Positions 46,646 through 55,446 of a DNA stretch of 64,000 nucleotides are shown here, piece after piece. The translations under genes were made by a program, and so were the position numbers. Origin of the DNA: Saprospiraceae bacterium (GTDB lineage: Bacteria > Bacteroidota > Bacteroidia > Chitinophagales > Saprospiraceae); assembly GCA_022448945.1 (NCBI GenBank), contig JAKVCV010000011.1, positions 168,454-232,453 on the forward strand, given 5' to 3'. Position 1 is the stretch's first letter; each line of letters starts with the position of its first letter. Below the pieces are notes generated by a model. It did not search any database. It was not told where the DNA came from and was given only the letters and a program-made list of their open reading frames with translations.

Positions 46646-47230
46646 ATGCAAAGTAGTAAGTCTTGTACCGACAAAGACCTTATACGCATGTATGTGCGTG
46701 GAAAGGAAAGAGCATTTGAAACATTGCTCAAAAGACACAAAGCCAAAATTTATACCTCTATTTACATGTTCGTAAAAGACACCGATTTGGCTAACGACAT
46801 CTTCCAAGAAACATTTATCAAGATCATCGATACTTTCCGGTCTGGCAAGTACAATGAAGAAGGTAAATTCATTCAATGGGCACTTCGAATTTCATACAAT
46901 TTATGTGTTGACTTTTTTCGCAAAAACAAACGAAGAAAAATCATCACACCGTCTGACGATTATGACATATTCAATTTAATCAGCATTGGAGACGACAACC
47001 AGGAATGCCAGATTATAAAAACTCAGACATATAGCAAGGTAAAACAACTTGTTGAAGCATTGCCGGAAGAACAAAAAGAAGTAATTCTCCTTCGGCACTA
47101 TGCCGACCTTAGCTTCAAAGAGATTGCTGAATTAACAAACGTTAGCATCAACACAGCACTGGGCAGGATGCGATATGCGCTAATCAATATCCGCAAAATG
47201 ATTAATGTACATCATATCAGCCTCCAGTAA
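46646..47230 (+). CDS. RNA polymerase sigma factor, ECF (sigma-70) family
   Basis: A 194-residue sigma factor with region 2 (about 25-95: LANDIFQETFIKIIDTF and the aromatic-rich QWALRISYNLCVDFFRKNKRR) and region 4 (about 130-185: ALPEEQKEVILLRHYADLSFKEIAELTNVSINTALGRMRYAL in helix-turn-helix form). It has no extra domains. No anti-sigma gene is adjacent: a terminator-like hairpin and the ion channel gene (-) follow. This is the single-gene ECF type common in Bacteroidota. Confidence 0.93.
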   Translation: MQSSKSCTDKDLIRMYVRGKERAFETLLKRHKAKIYTSIYMFVKDTDLANDIFQETFIKIIDTFRSGKYNEEGKFIQWALRISYNLCVDFFRKNKRRKIITPSDDYDIFNLISIGDDNQECQIIKTQTYSKVKQLVEALPEEQKEVILLRHYADLSFKEIAELTNVSINTALGRMRYALINIRKMINVHHISLQ

Positions 47231-47280
47231 AACAAGAAATACAATATTTAACCGCATTTATGTGGAAGTGTTTCGAATAC

Positions 47281-47313
47281 AAGCCAGTACTTTACAGGAT
47301 AAAGTACTGGCTT
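47281..47313. terminator. Stem-loop terminator between the sigma factor and ion channel genes
   Basis: A perfect 14-bp stem (AAGCCAGTACTTTA with TAAAGTACTGGCTT) and a 5-base loop lie 51 bases past the sigma factor stop, between convergent genes. The T tail is short, so a rho-independent role is likely but not certain. Confidence 0.7.
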
Positions 47314-47353
47314 TATCATCTAAATAAGATCTATTGAATATTATTAAGGTATA

Positions 47354-49018
47354 TTAAAATAAATTTTCTCTTATGCTGTCTCCCAATATTTTAATAATAG
47401 GGTAATACTGATTTGCAGGTGCTTCTAATATATTAGGAGATAAATAAATACAAATTATATTGGCATTTCGTTCTTTTCTCAACATCCAATGAAAACGATC
47501 TTTCTTATAGTTGCCATAAAATGTATGTTTATTAATCGTGGAGTAAATGCTATCTTCGCTTGTGTCAAAGTCTTCAAGAGCCCCTTTAAAAGATGAATAG
47601 AAATTTTCAAGCTGACTTAGGTCGTCATAAGTGCTTTCTGTTTCAGTAAAATTAACACTTCCTTTTTTTCCTCCGTTTAGGATGTGAAAAGACCCATTTA
47701 GGCTACTTGAACAAAGAAAATATATGACTGTAGAATTTTTGCCAACTGCATCAAGCATATCAGATTTAAATTGTTCAAAGTAGACGTTATTAGACTTTTC
47801 TCCCGAAATATAATTTGGACTAATGGTTAATGCGCATTTATATTTGGGGTCCCAAGCGCTTTTGCCTACTAACTCAGAGCTTATATAATTGGCTTTTAAG
47901 TATTCTGATAGTGCATAGGTGAAATGCCCAAGATATAATTGCCAAACAGAGGTTGGTGAAATTATAGTTAGCTTTGAATCTCTATTAGTGTATGTCCCAT
48001 AATTGGTGTTTTCTTCAAAAGCCTGAATTAATTCTACCCCATCTAAGGTTGATAATTTAATCCCATGCCCTTTATCGGCTATAGTAATCAAATCCTTTCT
48101 TGATAACATGAGTTTAAACTCCGCTGAAGTTACATTTATAACCCTTCGTCTAATATTTTGCAAGCCAATAAGTTTCTTGTTTTTAATGTCGGAAGCCTTG
48201 TTCTCATAATTAAAGGCTGTTAATAATTTCGCATTTTTTTCTTTTATATCTTCTTCCTCTTTAATTTTCTCAATTTCTTCAACAAACCCAGCACCAATAA
48301 TACCAGCAGGCACTGCAAATAGGGCTATCCCTAACAAACCAACTATAGTTGCTATAACTTGCCCTCCAAATGTTATAGGCACAAAATCTCCATAGCCTCC
48401 GACATCTCCAATAAATTTAGAAAGCGACCACATGAACGCATCAACTATATCTCCAAAGTTTTCTGGCTGAGCACTGTTTTCAATGTGATAAAGAATTGCC
48501 GAAAGGATAACAGTTAAAAACACTACAACTTGCATTGAAAGAACTAGTTCTTTTGCTTTGTTTTTGATCGCATCAACCACTAAATTTTGCGATTTCATAT
48601 ATCTTGCAAATTTCATCAATCTAAAAAGACGAAGAATTCTTATAATCCTTAAAAACTGATATCCACTTGAGTAAAAAATAGAGAAATAGAAAGGGATAAT
48701 GCTAATAAGATCAATAAGCATGTAAAATGAAAAGATGTGCGAAAGGCGTTGCTTTATGGTTGGTTTTTCTCCATCAATTCTGTAAACCCATAGTCTAAGA
48801 ATATATTCAATGCTAAAAAGAATACTTACCACAACATCGGTGATAAAAAAATAGTGGTGGTATTTTGAACTTAAAGAAACAACAGATTCTAGAATTACTT
48901 CAAAAGAGGAAATCAAAATCAGCAAAAAAATAAAAAAACTGACTTTTCTTTTTAATGTAGTTTCAGGGGTGTCATCATTTAAAACCAGTCCTATTTTATG
49001 TTTTATTGTATTGTTCAT
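47354..49018 (-). CDS. Voltage-gated-type ion channel with large C-terminal domain
   Basis: A 554-residue protein with six membrane helices in the first 245 residues. S4 is the Arg-rich FLRIIRILRLFRLMKFARY at 122-140. The pore loop at about 195-215 contains FIGDVGGYGDFVPIT instead of the usual TVGYGD filter. S6 is LLGIALFAVPAGIIGAGFVEEIE, the usual bacterial Kv form. From about 250 a coiled linker (EKIKEEEDIKEKNAK) leads to about 290 soluble residues with no domain I recognise. It is related to potassium channels, but selectivity should not be assumed from the altered filter. The gene is divergent to the acyl-CoA dehydrogenase. Confidence 0.88.
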   Translation of the reverse strand: MNNTIKHKIGLVLNDDTPETTLKRKVSFFIFLLILISSFEVILESVVSLSSKYHHYFFITDVVVSILFSIEYILRLWVYRIDGEKPTIKQRLSHIFSFYMLIDLISIIPFYFSIFYSSGYQFLRIIRILRLFRLMKFARYMKSQNLVVDAIKNKAKELVLSMQVVVFLTVILSAILYHIENSAQPENFGDIVDAFMWSLSKFIGDVGGYGDFVPITFGGQVIATIVGLLGIALFAVPAGIIGAGFVEEIEKIKEEEDIKEKNAKLLTAFNYENKASDIKNKKLIGLQNIRRRVINVTSAEFKLMLSRKDLITIADKGHGIKLSTLDGVELIQAFEENTNYGTYTNRDSKLTIISPTSVWQLYLGHFTYALSEYLKANYISSELVGKSAWDPKYKCALTISPNYISGEKSNNVYFEQFKSDMLDAVGKNSTVIYFLCSSSLNGSFHILNGGKKGSVNFTETESTYDDLSQLENFYSSFKGALEDFDTSEDSIYSTINKHTFYGNYKKDRFHWMLRKERNANIICIYLSPNILEAPANQYYPIIKILGDSIRENLF

Positions 49019-49368
49019 TTTCTTTAATTATAGGTTGTATGTGAAATATATAAAATATCTTGGAAAAACAATTCAAATCTGATTTTGAATTGCAAAGGTT
49101 CATAAAGGCCAAAATAACTTTTATTAAAAAAATACAATAATTTTTTGTACCTTGTGCACATCAAAATCAATGCTTTATAATAATTATAGAGAAAGAGAGA
49201 GATTTCGCAAATATAGCGCAATCTCTTTCTTTGCGTTTAGGGTGAAAGACTAAACTAAATCAAAAAATTTAGTTTAGTCTAAAAGGAGCTTTTTATTAGC
49301 CAGACAGCCCTAAACTAAAGAAACCAAAAATCATTTATCAATTAATTAAACAAATCTATTAATTAAAC
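49019..49368. other. 350-base divergent intergenic region with nested inverted repeats
   Basis: This lies between the ion channel (-) and acyl-CoA dehydrogenase (+) starts. It holds the inverted repeat at 49247-49280 and an outer pair, GTTTAGGG (49235-49242) with CCCTAAAC (49308-49315). No coding frame is convincing. Confidence 0.6.
49247..49280. promoter_or_regulatory. 14-bp perfect inverted repeat upstream of the acyl-CoA dehydrogenase gene
   Basis: AGACTAAACTAAAT (49247-49260) pairs with ATTTAGTTTAGTCT (49267-49280), with a 6-base spacer CAAAAA. A third copy of CTAAACTAAA is at 49310-49319, 49 bases before the ATG. A dimeric repressor operator is likely, but a cruciform or a terminator is possible. 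Confidence 0.55.
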
Positions 49369-51168
49369 ATGGAAGAAGTAATGGAAATGAAAACTACGGA
49401 AGTATTAAAAGGGGCTGAATTTATTATAAAAGATTCTGCGCCTTCAGATGTATTCACCCCGGAAGACACAAATGAGGAACAGGATATGATCCGAAACATG
49501 GTCAAAGACTTTGTTGCTGCTGAAGTAGAATCCAGATATGCTGACATCGAAAAACAGAAAGATAATATCTCAAAGAAAGTGCTTGCTACTGCAGGGGAAT
49601 TAGGATTGTTAGGGCCACACATCCCAGAGGAGTATGGCGGAATGCCAATGGATACAAATACAAATACAATCATAGCAGAGGAAATTGGTTATGCAGGCGC
49701 TTTTTCAGTAGCTGTCTCTGCACATACCGGAATTGGCATGTTGCCAATTTTATATTTTGGAACTGAAGCGCAAAAGAAACAATACTTGCCTGGCCTTTCA
49801 TCTGGTCAACTGGTTGCATCTTATTGTCTTACTGAACCAAGTTCTGGCTCAGATGCCTTAGCGGCAAAAACCAAAGCCATACCTACAGAGGATAATGAAC
49901 ATTATTTAATAACCGGTCAGAAAATGTGGATCACCAATGCTGGTTTTGCCGATGTATTTATAGTGTTTGCTCAGGTTGATGGAGATAAATTTTCATGCTT
50001 CCTTGTTGATAAAGGTACCGAAGGCCTAAGCTTAGGAGCAGAAGAAGATAAACTTGGAATTAAAGGCTCCTCAACGCGCCAAGTCTTTTTTGAAAATGTA
50101 AAAGTCCATAAATCCAGCTTATTGGGAGAAATAGGCAAAGGTCATTTGATCGCATTTAACGTATTAAATATTGGTCGGTTAAAACTTGGCGTCATGGCGC
50201 TTGGGGCAGCAAAAAGAAATTTTGATGTAGCTATTAAATATGCTAATGAACGCCATCAATTCAAACAACCAATTTCAAGATTTGGTGCTATTCAACATAA
50301 AATTGCGGAACAAACAATTCGTATGTATGCTTGTGAATCTGCTCTTTACAGAACATCTATGTTGTTGCAACAAAAAGCTGATGCATTATACGGCCAGGGG
50401 GCTACCTATGCAGAATCAAAATTAAAAGCTGCCGAAGAATATGCAGTAGAATGTGCAATGACTAAAGTAATTGGTTCTGAAATGCTAGATTACGTTGTAG
50501 ATGAAACTGTACAAATACATGGAGGATATGGTTTTTCTGAAGAATATGAAGCTGCTCGTCATTATCGCGATTCAAGAATTAACAGAATCTTTGAAGGAAC
50601 AAATGAAATTAACAGATTGCTTACAGTTTCAATGACACTTAAAAGAGCATCAAAGGGTTGTTTTGATCTTGTTGGGCCAGCTTGGGCTGTTCAAAAAGAA
50701 TTAACCTCAATGCCTAACTCATCTAAAACAGAAGGCCCATATGGCATTGAAACAGATACGGTAAAAAATATGAAGAAAATTTTACTGATTGTAGCTGGAG
50801 CTGCTGCAAAATCTCAGATGGATGGCAATCTTGATCTTAAAACAGAGCAGGAAATCACCATGAATATAGCAGATGTAATGATGGATGTCTACACCTGTGA
50901 GTCCTTATTACTCAGAGTTCAGAAACTTGCAGCGAAAGGTTTAGACTCAACCAATCCTACACATATTCTTGAAGTATTCCTTTCAGACGCGGTTTCCCGA
51001 ATTGCTAAAAATGCCAAAGATGCACTTTGCTCTTTTGCGGAAGGAGAACCACTTCGAATGATGCTTATGGGAATTAAACGTTATGCAAAATACAAAAATG
51101 TAAATGTGAAAAATGCTCGAAGAGCAATCGCTAAACCAATTATTAGCGGAAATGAATATTGCTACTAA
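49369..51168 (+). CDS. Acyl-CoA dehydrogenase family protein, long form
   Basis: FAD enzyme for the first step of fatty acid beta-oxidation. The 599 residues are longer than the usual 380-400, so it is of the VLCAD/ACAD9-like type with a C-terminal extension from about residue 430. Motifs include YCLTEPSSGSDALA near 155-168, KMWITNAGFADVF, and the C-terminal catalytic region QIHGGYGFSEEYEAARHYRDSRINRIFEGTNEI, in which GTNE sits before the usual flavin-binding end. The ATG at 49369 is followed by two further in-frame ATGs within seven codons. No thiolase or hydratase is next to it. A terminator follows. Confidence 0.93.
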   Translation: MEEVMEMKTTEVLKGAEFIIKDSAPSDVFTPEDTNEEQDMIRNMVKDFVAAEVESRYADIEKQKDNISKKVLATAGELGLLGPHIPEEYGGMPMDTNTNTIIAEEIGYAGAFSVAVSAHTGIGMLPILYFGTEAQKKQYLPGLSSGQLVASYCLTEPSSGSDALAAKTKAIPTEDNEHYLITGQKMWITNAGFADVFIVFAQVDGDKFSCFLVDKGTEGLSLGAEEDKLGIKGSSTRQVFFENVKVHKSSLLGEIGKGHLIAFNVLNIGRLKLGVMALGAAKRNFDVAIKYANERHQFKQPISRFGAIQHKIAEQTIRMYACESALYRTSMLLQQKADALYGQGATYAESKLKAAEEYAVECAMTKVIGSEMLDYVVDETVQIHGGYGFSEEYEAARHYRDSRINRIFEGTNEINRLLTVSMTLKRASKGCFDLVGPAWAVQKELTSMPNSSKTEGPYGIETDTVKNMKKILLIVAGAAAKSQMDGNLDLKTEQEITMNIADVMMDVYTCESLLLRVQKLAAKGLDSTNPTHILEVFLSDAVSRIAKNAKDALCSFAEGEPLRMMLMGIKRYAKYKNVNVKNARRAIAKPIISGNEYCY

Positions 51169-51192
51169 AATTGCAATAAAAATAGATTTTTC

Positions 51193-51223
51193 AAAAAAGG
51201 GTTGTCTAATGCAACCCTTTTTT
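51193..51223 (+). terminator. Rho-independent terminator of the acyl-CoA dehydrogenase gene
   Basis: A 12-bp stem (AAAAAAGGGTTG with CAACCCTTTTTT) and a 7-base loop (51205-51211) followed by more T, 24 bases after the stop. Confidence 0.9.
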
Positions 51224-51279
51224 TTATTTTAGGCTAAAGGGTAATACATATTTTATTTTTTATTTCTAAAGCATGAGCC

Positions 51280-52392
51280 TTGAATAAGATTCTGGAAAAT
51301 TCAAGAAAAATAATCCACATAGACATGGATGCCTTTTTTGCTTCGATTGAACAGCGGGACAATCCAGAACTTCGGGGCAAACCTATAGCAGTTGGAGGTG
51401 GAGGGCCTCGTGGAGTGGTCGCAACTGCAAGTTACGAAGCACGTAAATTTGGCGTGCATTCAGCTATGTCAGGCTTCCAAGCGAAACAACTGTGCCCCCA
51501 AATTATTTTTGTGCGATCAAGATTTGATGCCTACAAAGATGTTTCTCAACAAATACGTTCTGTCTTTAAAGAATATACTGACCTGATAGAACCTTTGTCT
51601 CTTGACGAAGCGTTTTTGGATGTGACTGAAAACAAAAAAAACGAACCATATGCAACAGATATTGCAAAACAGATAATGGCTCAAATATTTGAAACTACTG
51701 AATTAACATGCTCTGCAGGGGTTTCTTACTGCAAATTCATCGCAAAAATTGCTTCTGACATAAAAAAACCAAATGGCCTTACTGTAATAAAGCCACACCA
51801 GGCAATTCAGTTCCTTGAAGGGCTTCCGGTAAAAAAATTCTATGGAGTAGGTAAAGTAACTGCTACAAAAATGAATCATTCAGGAATTTATACGGGCGCA
51901 GACATTAAGAAATTATCAAAAATTGAATTGGCGCGACGCTTTGGCAAGGTCGGACAATTTTATTATAACATCGTGCGAGGTATTGATAATCGACCAGTAA
52001 ACACAAACCGTGTTAGGAAATCTTTAGCTATAGAAAGAACTTTTCGTGAAGACTTGTCAACTTTCGATGAAATATTAGAAATTCTTGAACCCATCGTAAT
52101 CAAATTTTATGACCGCTTAAAGAAGGCAGATGGTTTTGGCAGAACTATTACCCTTAAACTTAAAACCAGCAATTTTGAAATAATAACAAGAAGTGTTTCT
52201 AAAAACTATTATATTACTGATATCGATGAAATTAGGGATATTGCACACGCATTGTTAGAAGACAATATTGATAATTTTGAAAAAATAAGATTAATTGGAC
52301 TTACTTCTTCAAACCTAAAAAATTCTGGGAAAAGCAAAAGTATTGGCTACCAATTGAAATTCGACTTTGACGAAGATGCCTCTAGAAAATAA
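51280..52392 (+). CDS. dinB: DNA polymerase IV (Y family)
   Basis: An error-prone translesion polymerase of 370 residues. The catalytic Asp is in IIHIDMDAFFASIEQRDNP and the second pair in SLDEAFLDVT at about 106-115. Helix-hairpin-helix and little-finger regions follow (KKFYGVGKVTATKM; SLAIERTFREDL). No ATG fits the frame before residue 16, so the start is TTG 51280 (NKILENSRKIIHIDM). An ATG at 51273 in another frame reads MSLE then stops; dropping one base would join it to this frame. The gene is separated from the T9SS protease gene (-) by 16 bases. Confidence 0.94.
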   Translation: MNKILENSRKIIHIDMDAFFASIEQRDNPELRGKPIAVGGGGPRGVVATASYEARKFGVHSAMSGFQAKQLCPQIIFVRSRFDAYKDVSQQIRSVFKEYTDLIEPLSLDEAFLDVTENKKNEPYATDIAKQIMAQIFETTELTCSAGVSYCKFIAKIASDIKKPNGLTVIKPHQAIQFLEGLPVKKFYGVGKVTATKMNHSGIYTGADIKKLSKIELARRFGKVGQFYYNIVRGIDNRPVNTNRVRKSLAIERTFREDLSTFDEILEILEPIVIKFYDRLKKADGFGRTITLKLKTSNFEIITRSVSKNYYITDIDEIRDIAHALLEDNIDNFEKIRLIGLTSSNLKNSGKSKSIGYQLKFDFDEDASRK

Positions 52393-52408
52393 ATAGAAAT
52401 AGGAGTAG

Positions 52409-55087
52409 CTATTCTCCACCTAATTTAACAATACGCTTTGTCATTTGCCAATCGTTAAATGTTATTTGCAACAAATAGATCCCTTGAGGAATTTTTGGAT
52501 TTAAGACAATGGATTCATTAGTTCCTAATGGGCCTAAAACTTTATGATTGTAAACAACTTGTCCTAGTAAAGAAAAAATAGAGATACAAATTTCTCCATC
52601 GATAGGCTCCAAACATTGAAGCCTAATTGCATCTGAAAAGGGATTTGGGAAAACATTTATATGAGGAATTTTCTTCTGTATTTCTAAAATTGAATTTCCT
52701 GGAATAACTTGAACACAATAATCCTCTATCTCACCAAAATCAGAAATCCCGCATGCGTTTGGGGAGTTATTCCATCTCATTGCTACTCTCATACGAGTAA
52801 CACCCAACAAGGATGTAGGAGGTATAATAACCGCCCCATTAATTGTTTTCTCTGTTGTGGTCATGATATCATAATAAATCTCTTCCCCCTGATCATCAAA
52901 ATCACCATCCTGATTAATGTCGAGCCAAATTTTAATGTGCTCGGTAAAATTTTTCCCCTGACTTATTGAAATATTGTGATAATCTCCTTTCCCCAAATTG
53001 ATTATTACTGAATCAAAAAAAATATACCCACTATCATTCCCAGATGCATAAATAATATCGTCCACGGAAAATGTATCTATCCAATCATCAGAACTATTGA
53101 ACCCTTCAGCATTGCAATAAGAGATGACATCACATCCCTGACATCCCAATGTTACTAGTTGAAGTGTGTCAGAAAACAAAGTTGTATCTCCATTATTGCA
53201 TATTGCCTGTAAGGATACTTCATAATATGTGCAAGGGTTAAGCGATGTGATCCACAATTCATTATTTGTAATATTCGAAATTGTTTGCCATGTAGCCGCT
53301 CCAGTTTCTTTATAATTTACTGTATAAGAATTCGCTGCCAAAACAGATTGCCAATTCAAAAAGACAGAGTCAGAATTAATTATTGAATAACTAACATTAG
53401 TAGGTGCTTCACAACAACCATCTGTTCTAAAGGTATAATTTACTGTGTCACTTGTCTCATTAATACAAATCGAAATCATCTGCAGATCATAGTGTGCACA
53501 TGGAATCAAATTAGTTAATAAGAGGCTATCTATATTTGCTCCAAGTGTCACAAAGCTATTCCAGGCCCCTCCCTGTTGCCTGTACCTATACTTCGCCTGG
53601 GAAGTCCCCTGTACGAAGCTCCATTTAATAGTCGCTTGCGTATCAATTAAGTCAGCATGTACGATTTGATATGGGGGGAAACAACTTCCAGGACAATCAT
53701 TAATACATTCGTTCAAGCTATTAAACAAATTCATATACCCTCCAGATACTGTAGTATTGGCAAGATCAACAATATTAACTACACCATTAAGTAGGTATTC
53801 CTTCATTTTAAGTGCAGCACTATCGGGAAATATTCTTGAATATGCAATGAAATTGCTACATGCTCCTGAATAGAGCAAAGCAACTGCACCAGCTACGTGT
53901 GGGGAAGCGCCTGATGTGCCTCCAAAAGTGCCAAAGCCTGTAGGAGAAATCGTTGTATAAACAGAAGATCCAAAAGAGCCCATATCTATACTTGTGCTCC
54001 CATAAGCAGCACCCAATTCTTTATAACCCAAATTATTTACATTGGTAACTGCTACAAGATAATCACTAGGACAGGCAGTAGGTAGATCGCCTACAACATC
54101 AACATCAACATTGGCATTAGCAGTAGCCGCGACATTAAGAATCCCATATGCGCCCAATGTATCATAAAAGGCACACCAAAGTGGCGAATTAGAGGGCTGG
54201 CCATTATTTACTCCCCACGAAGCATTTGTAGCAACAACATAAGCCCCCTCTTGACCATTGGTTTGGTTATAAATCTTTCTCTGAGTAAGTGCATAGCCAT
54301 AAGCAGAAAGGACATTGGCCTCTGAAACGTTCCAATCGTTTTTGATAATCATTAGCTTAACTTTCCAATTAACGCCTGTGACCCCATTCGAATTATCCCC
54401 TTTAGCGCCAATGATCCCAGCAACCGAGGTCCCATGGCCGCCTCCAGCTATCAAATCAGTATTTAATATTGAATTCCACCCAAGATAATCATCTACATAT
54501 CCATTATTGTCATCATCAATTTGATTGTTCGGAATTTCTGCATGATTTACCCACAAATTGTCTCCAAAATCTGTATGACTAAGACTAATCCCATTGTCCA
54601 ATATGGCTACAACAATCGTATCGTTTTGTATAGTTAAGCCACCAGTTGTAACATCCCAAGCCAGATCGGCATCCATATCAATCCCCGCTGTGCCAGGATT
54701 AATTGTGGTATTAACATACTGCCACTGGCTAGAGAATAATGGGTCATTGGGAATAGTTGAAGTTGGAGAGGGGGATCGAAGTTTTACTTTATGGTTATAC
54801 TGTAGGGTTTCAATAAAAGAAAGTGAAGAAACATAATCAAATAACTCCTTATGTGTCCTATTCCCATTAAATTTTAAATGCCAAATATCCATGTTTGGAA
54901 TAAGTTGTTTAGGCAACTCCCAATTAACGCTATTATCATAATCACTTAGGCGAGCCATCAACTCTTTTATACCACTTCCGGGTTTCAACTTTAACAGAAA
55001 TTCATTTGGCATATAATTGTGGTTCTGTGAAAAACCATTCCCAATAAAGTAAAACCCAATGAATAGTATAAAAATGAATCTTCGCAT
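52409..55087 (-). CDS. T9SS-exported subtilisin-like serine protease (S8)
   Basis: An 892-residue secreted protease. A signal peptide (about 1-20, ending GFSQ) precedes a short prodomain-like part. The S8 triad is Asp in VVAILDNGISLSH at about 160, His in GGHGTSVAGIIG at about 215, and Ser in FGGTSGASPHVAGA at about 387. Then come two fibronectin-III-like modules (about 480-650), a GEVED-type domain (DINQDGDFDDQGEEIYYD, near 730-800) and a type A T9SS sorting domain (INVFPNPFSDAIRL) ending in MTKRIVKLGGE. It would digest protein outside the cell. It is divergent from nadA. Confidence 0.93.
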   Translation of the reverse strand: MRRFIFILFIGFYFIGNGFSQNHNYMPNEFLLKLKPGSGIKELMARLSDYDNSVNWELPKQLIPNMDIWHLKFNGNRTHKELFDYVSSLSFIETLQYNHKVKLRSPSPTSTIPNDPLFSSQWQYVNTTINPGTAGIDMDADLAWDVTTGGLTIQNDTIVVAILDNGISLSHTDFGDNLWVNHAEIPNNQIDDDNNGYVDDYLGWNSILNTDLIAGGGHGTSVAGIIGAKGDNSNGVTGVNWKVKLMIIKNDWNVSEANVLSAYGYALTQRKIYNQTNGQEGAYVVATNASWGVNNGQPSNSPLWCAFYDTLGAYGILNVAATANANVDVDVVGDLPTACPSDYLVAVTNVNNLGYKELGAAYGSTSIDMGSFGSSVYTTISPTGFGTFGGTSGASPHVAGAVALLYSGACSNFIAYSRIFPDSAALKMKEYLLNGVVNIVDLANTTVSGGYMNLFNSLNECINDCPGSCFPPYQIVHADLIDTQATIKWSFVQGTSQAKYRYRQQGGAWNSFVTLGANIDSLLLTNLIPCAHYDLQMISICINETSDTVNYTFRTDGCCEAPTNVSYSIINSDSVFLNWQSVLAANSYTVNYKETGAATWQTISNITNNELWITSLNPCTYYEVSLQAICNNGDTTLFSDTLQLVTLGCQGCDVISYCNAEGFNSSDDWIDTFSVDDIIYASGNDSGYIFFDSVIINLGKGDYHNISISQGKNFTEHIKIWLDINQDGDFDDQGEEIYYDIMTTTEKTINGAVIIPPTSLLGVTRMRVAMRWNNSPNACGISDFGEIEDYCVQVIPGNSILEIQKKIPHINVFPNPFSDAIRLQCLEPIDGEICISIFSLLGQVVYNHKVLGPLGTNESIVLNPKIPQGIYLLQITFNDWQMTKRIVKLGGE

Positions 55088-55446
55088 TTAATTAAATTAT
55101 TGGAGGAGAATTTAAAACTCCTATATTAAATAGCCCTGAAATTAATAACGTCTAAACATTCCAAATTGTACATAGAAAAGGTGTAATTTGTTTGTGAGGG
55201 ATATTAATTTAATACAATTTAAGAATAGGCCTTGCAAAACAAAGCAAGATAAGTTCTAAATAAACACATTTATTTAGTTTGTATTTTAACAAAAAACTAT
55301 GTTTATTTGTTTTCTATAAAACTCGGGAACTTAATTACTAAGGAATTTTGTTTAATGAATAGACAAGCTTAGTTTAAAAAGCAAACAAACTATTTTCCAT
55401 ACTGACATTGCGCCAAATCGCTTTGTCTTTGAAACCATATAATATC
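55088..55446. other. 359-base divergent region between the S8 protease and nadA
   Basis: AT-rich. It contains a 9-bp perfect inverted repeat CTAAATAAA-CACA-TTTATTTAG (55256-55277), which may be an operator or hairpin. No gene seen. Confidence 0.5.
55256..55277. promoter_or_regulatory. 9-bp inverted repeat with 4-base loop upstream of nadA
   Basis: Arms CTAAATAAA and TTTATTTAG are perfect and surround CACA. It lies 170 bases before the nadA ATG; the function is inference. Confidence 0.4.
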
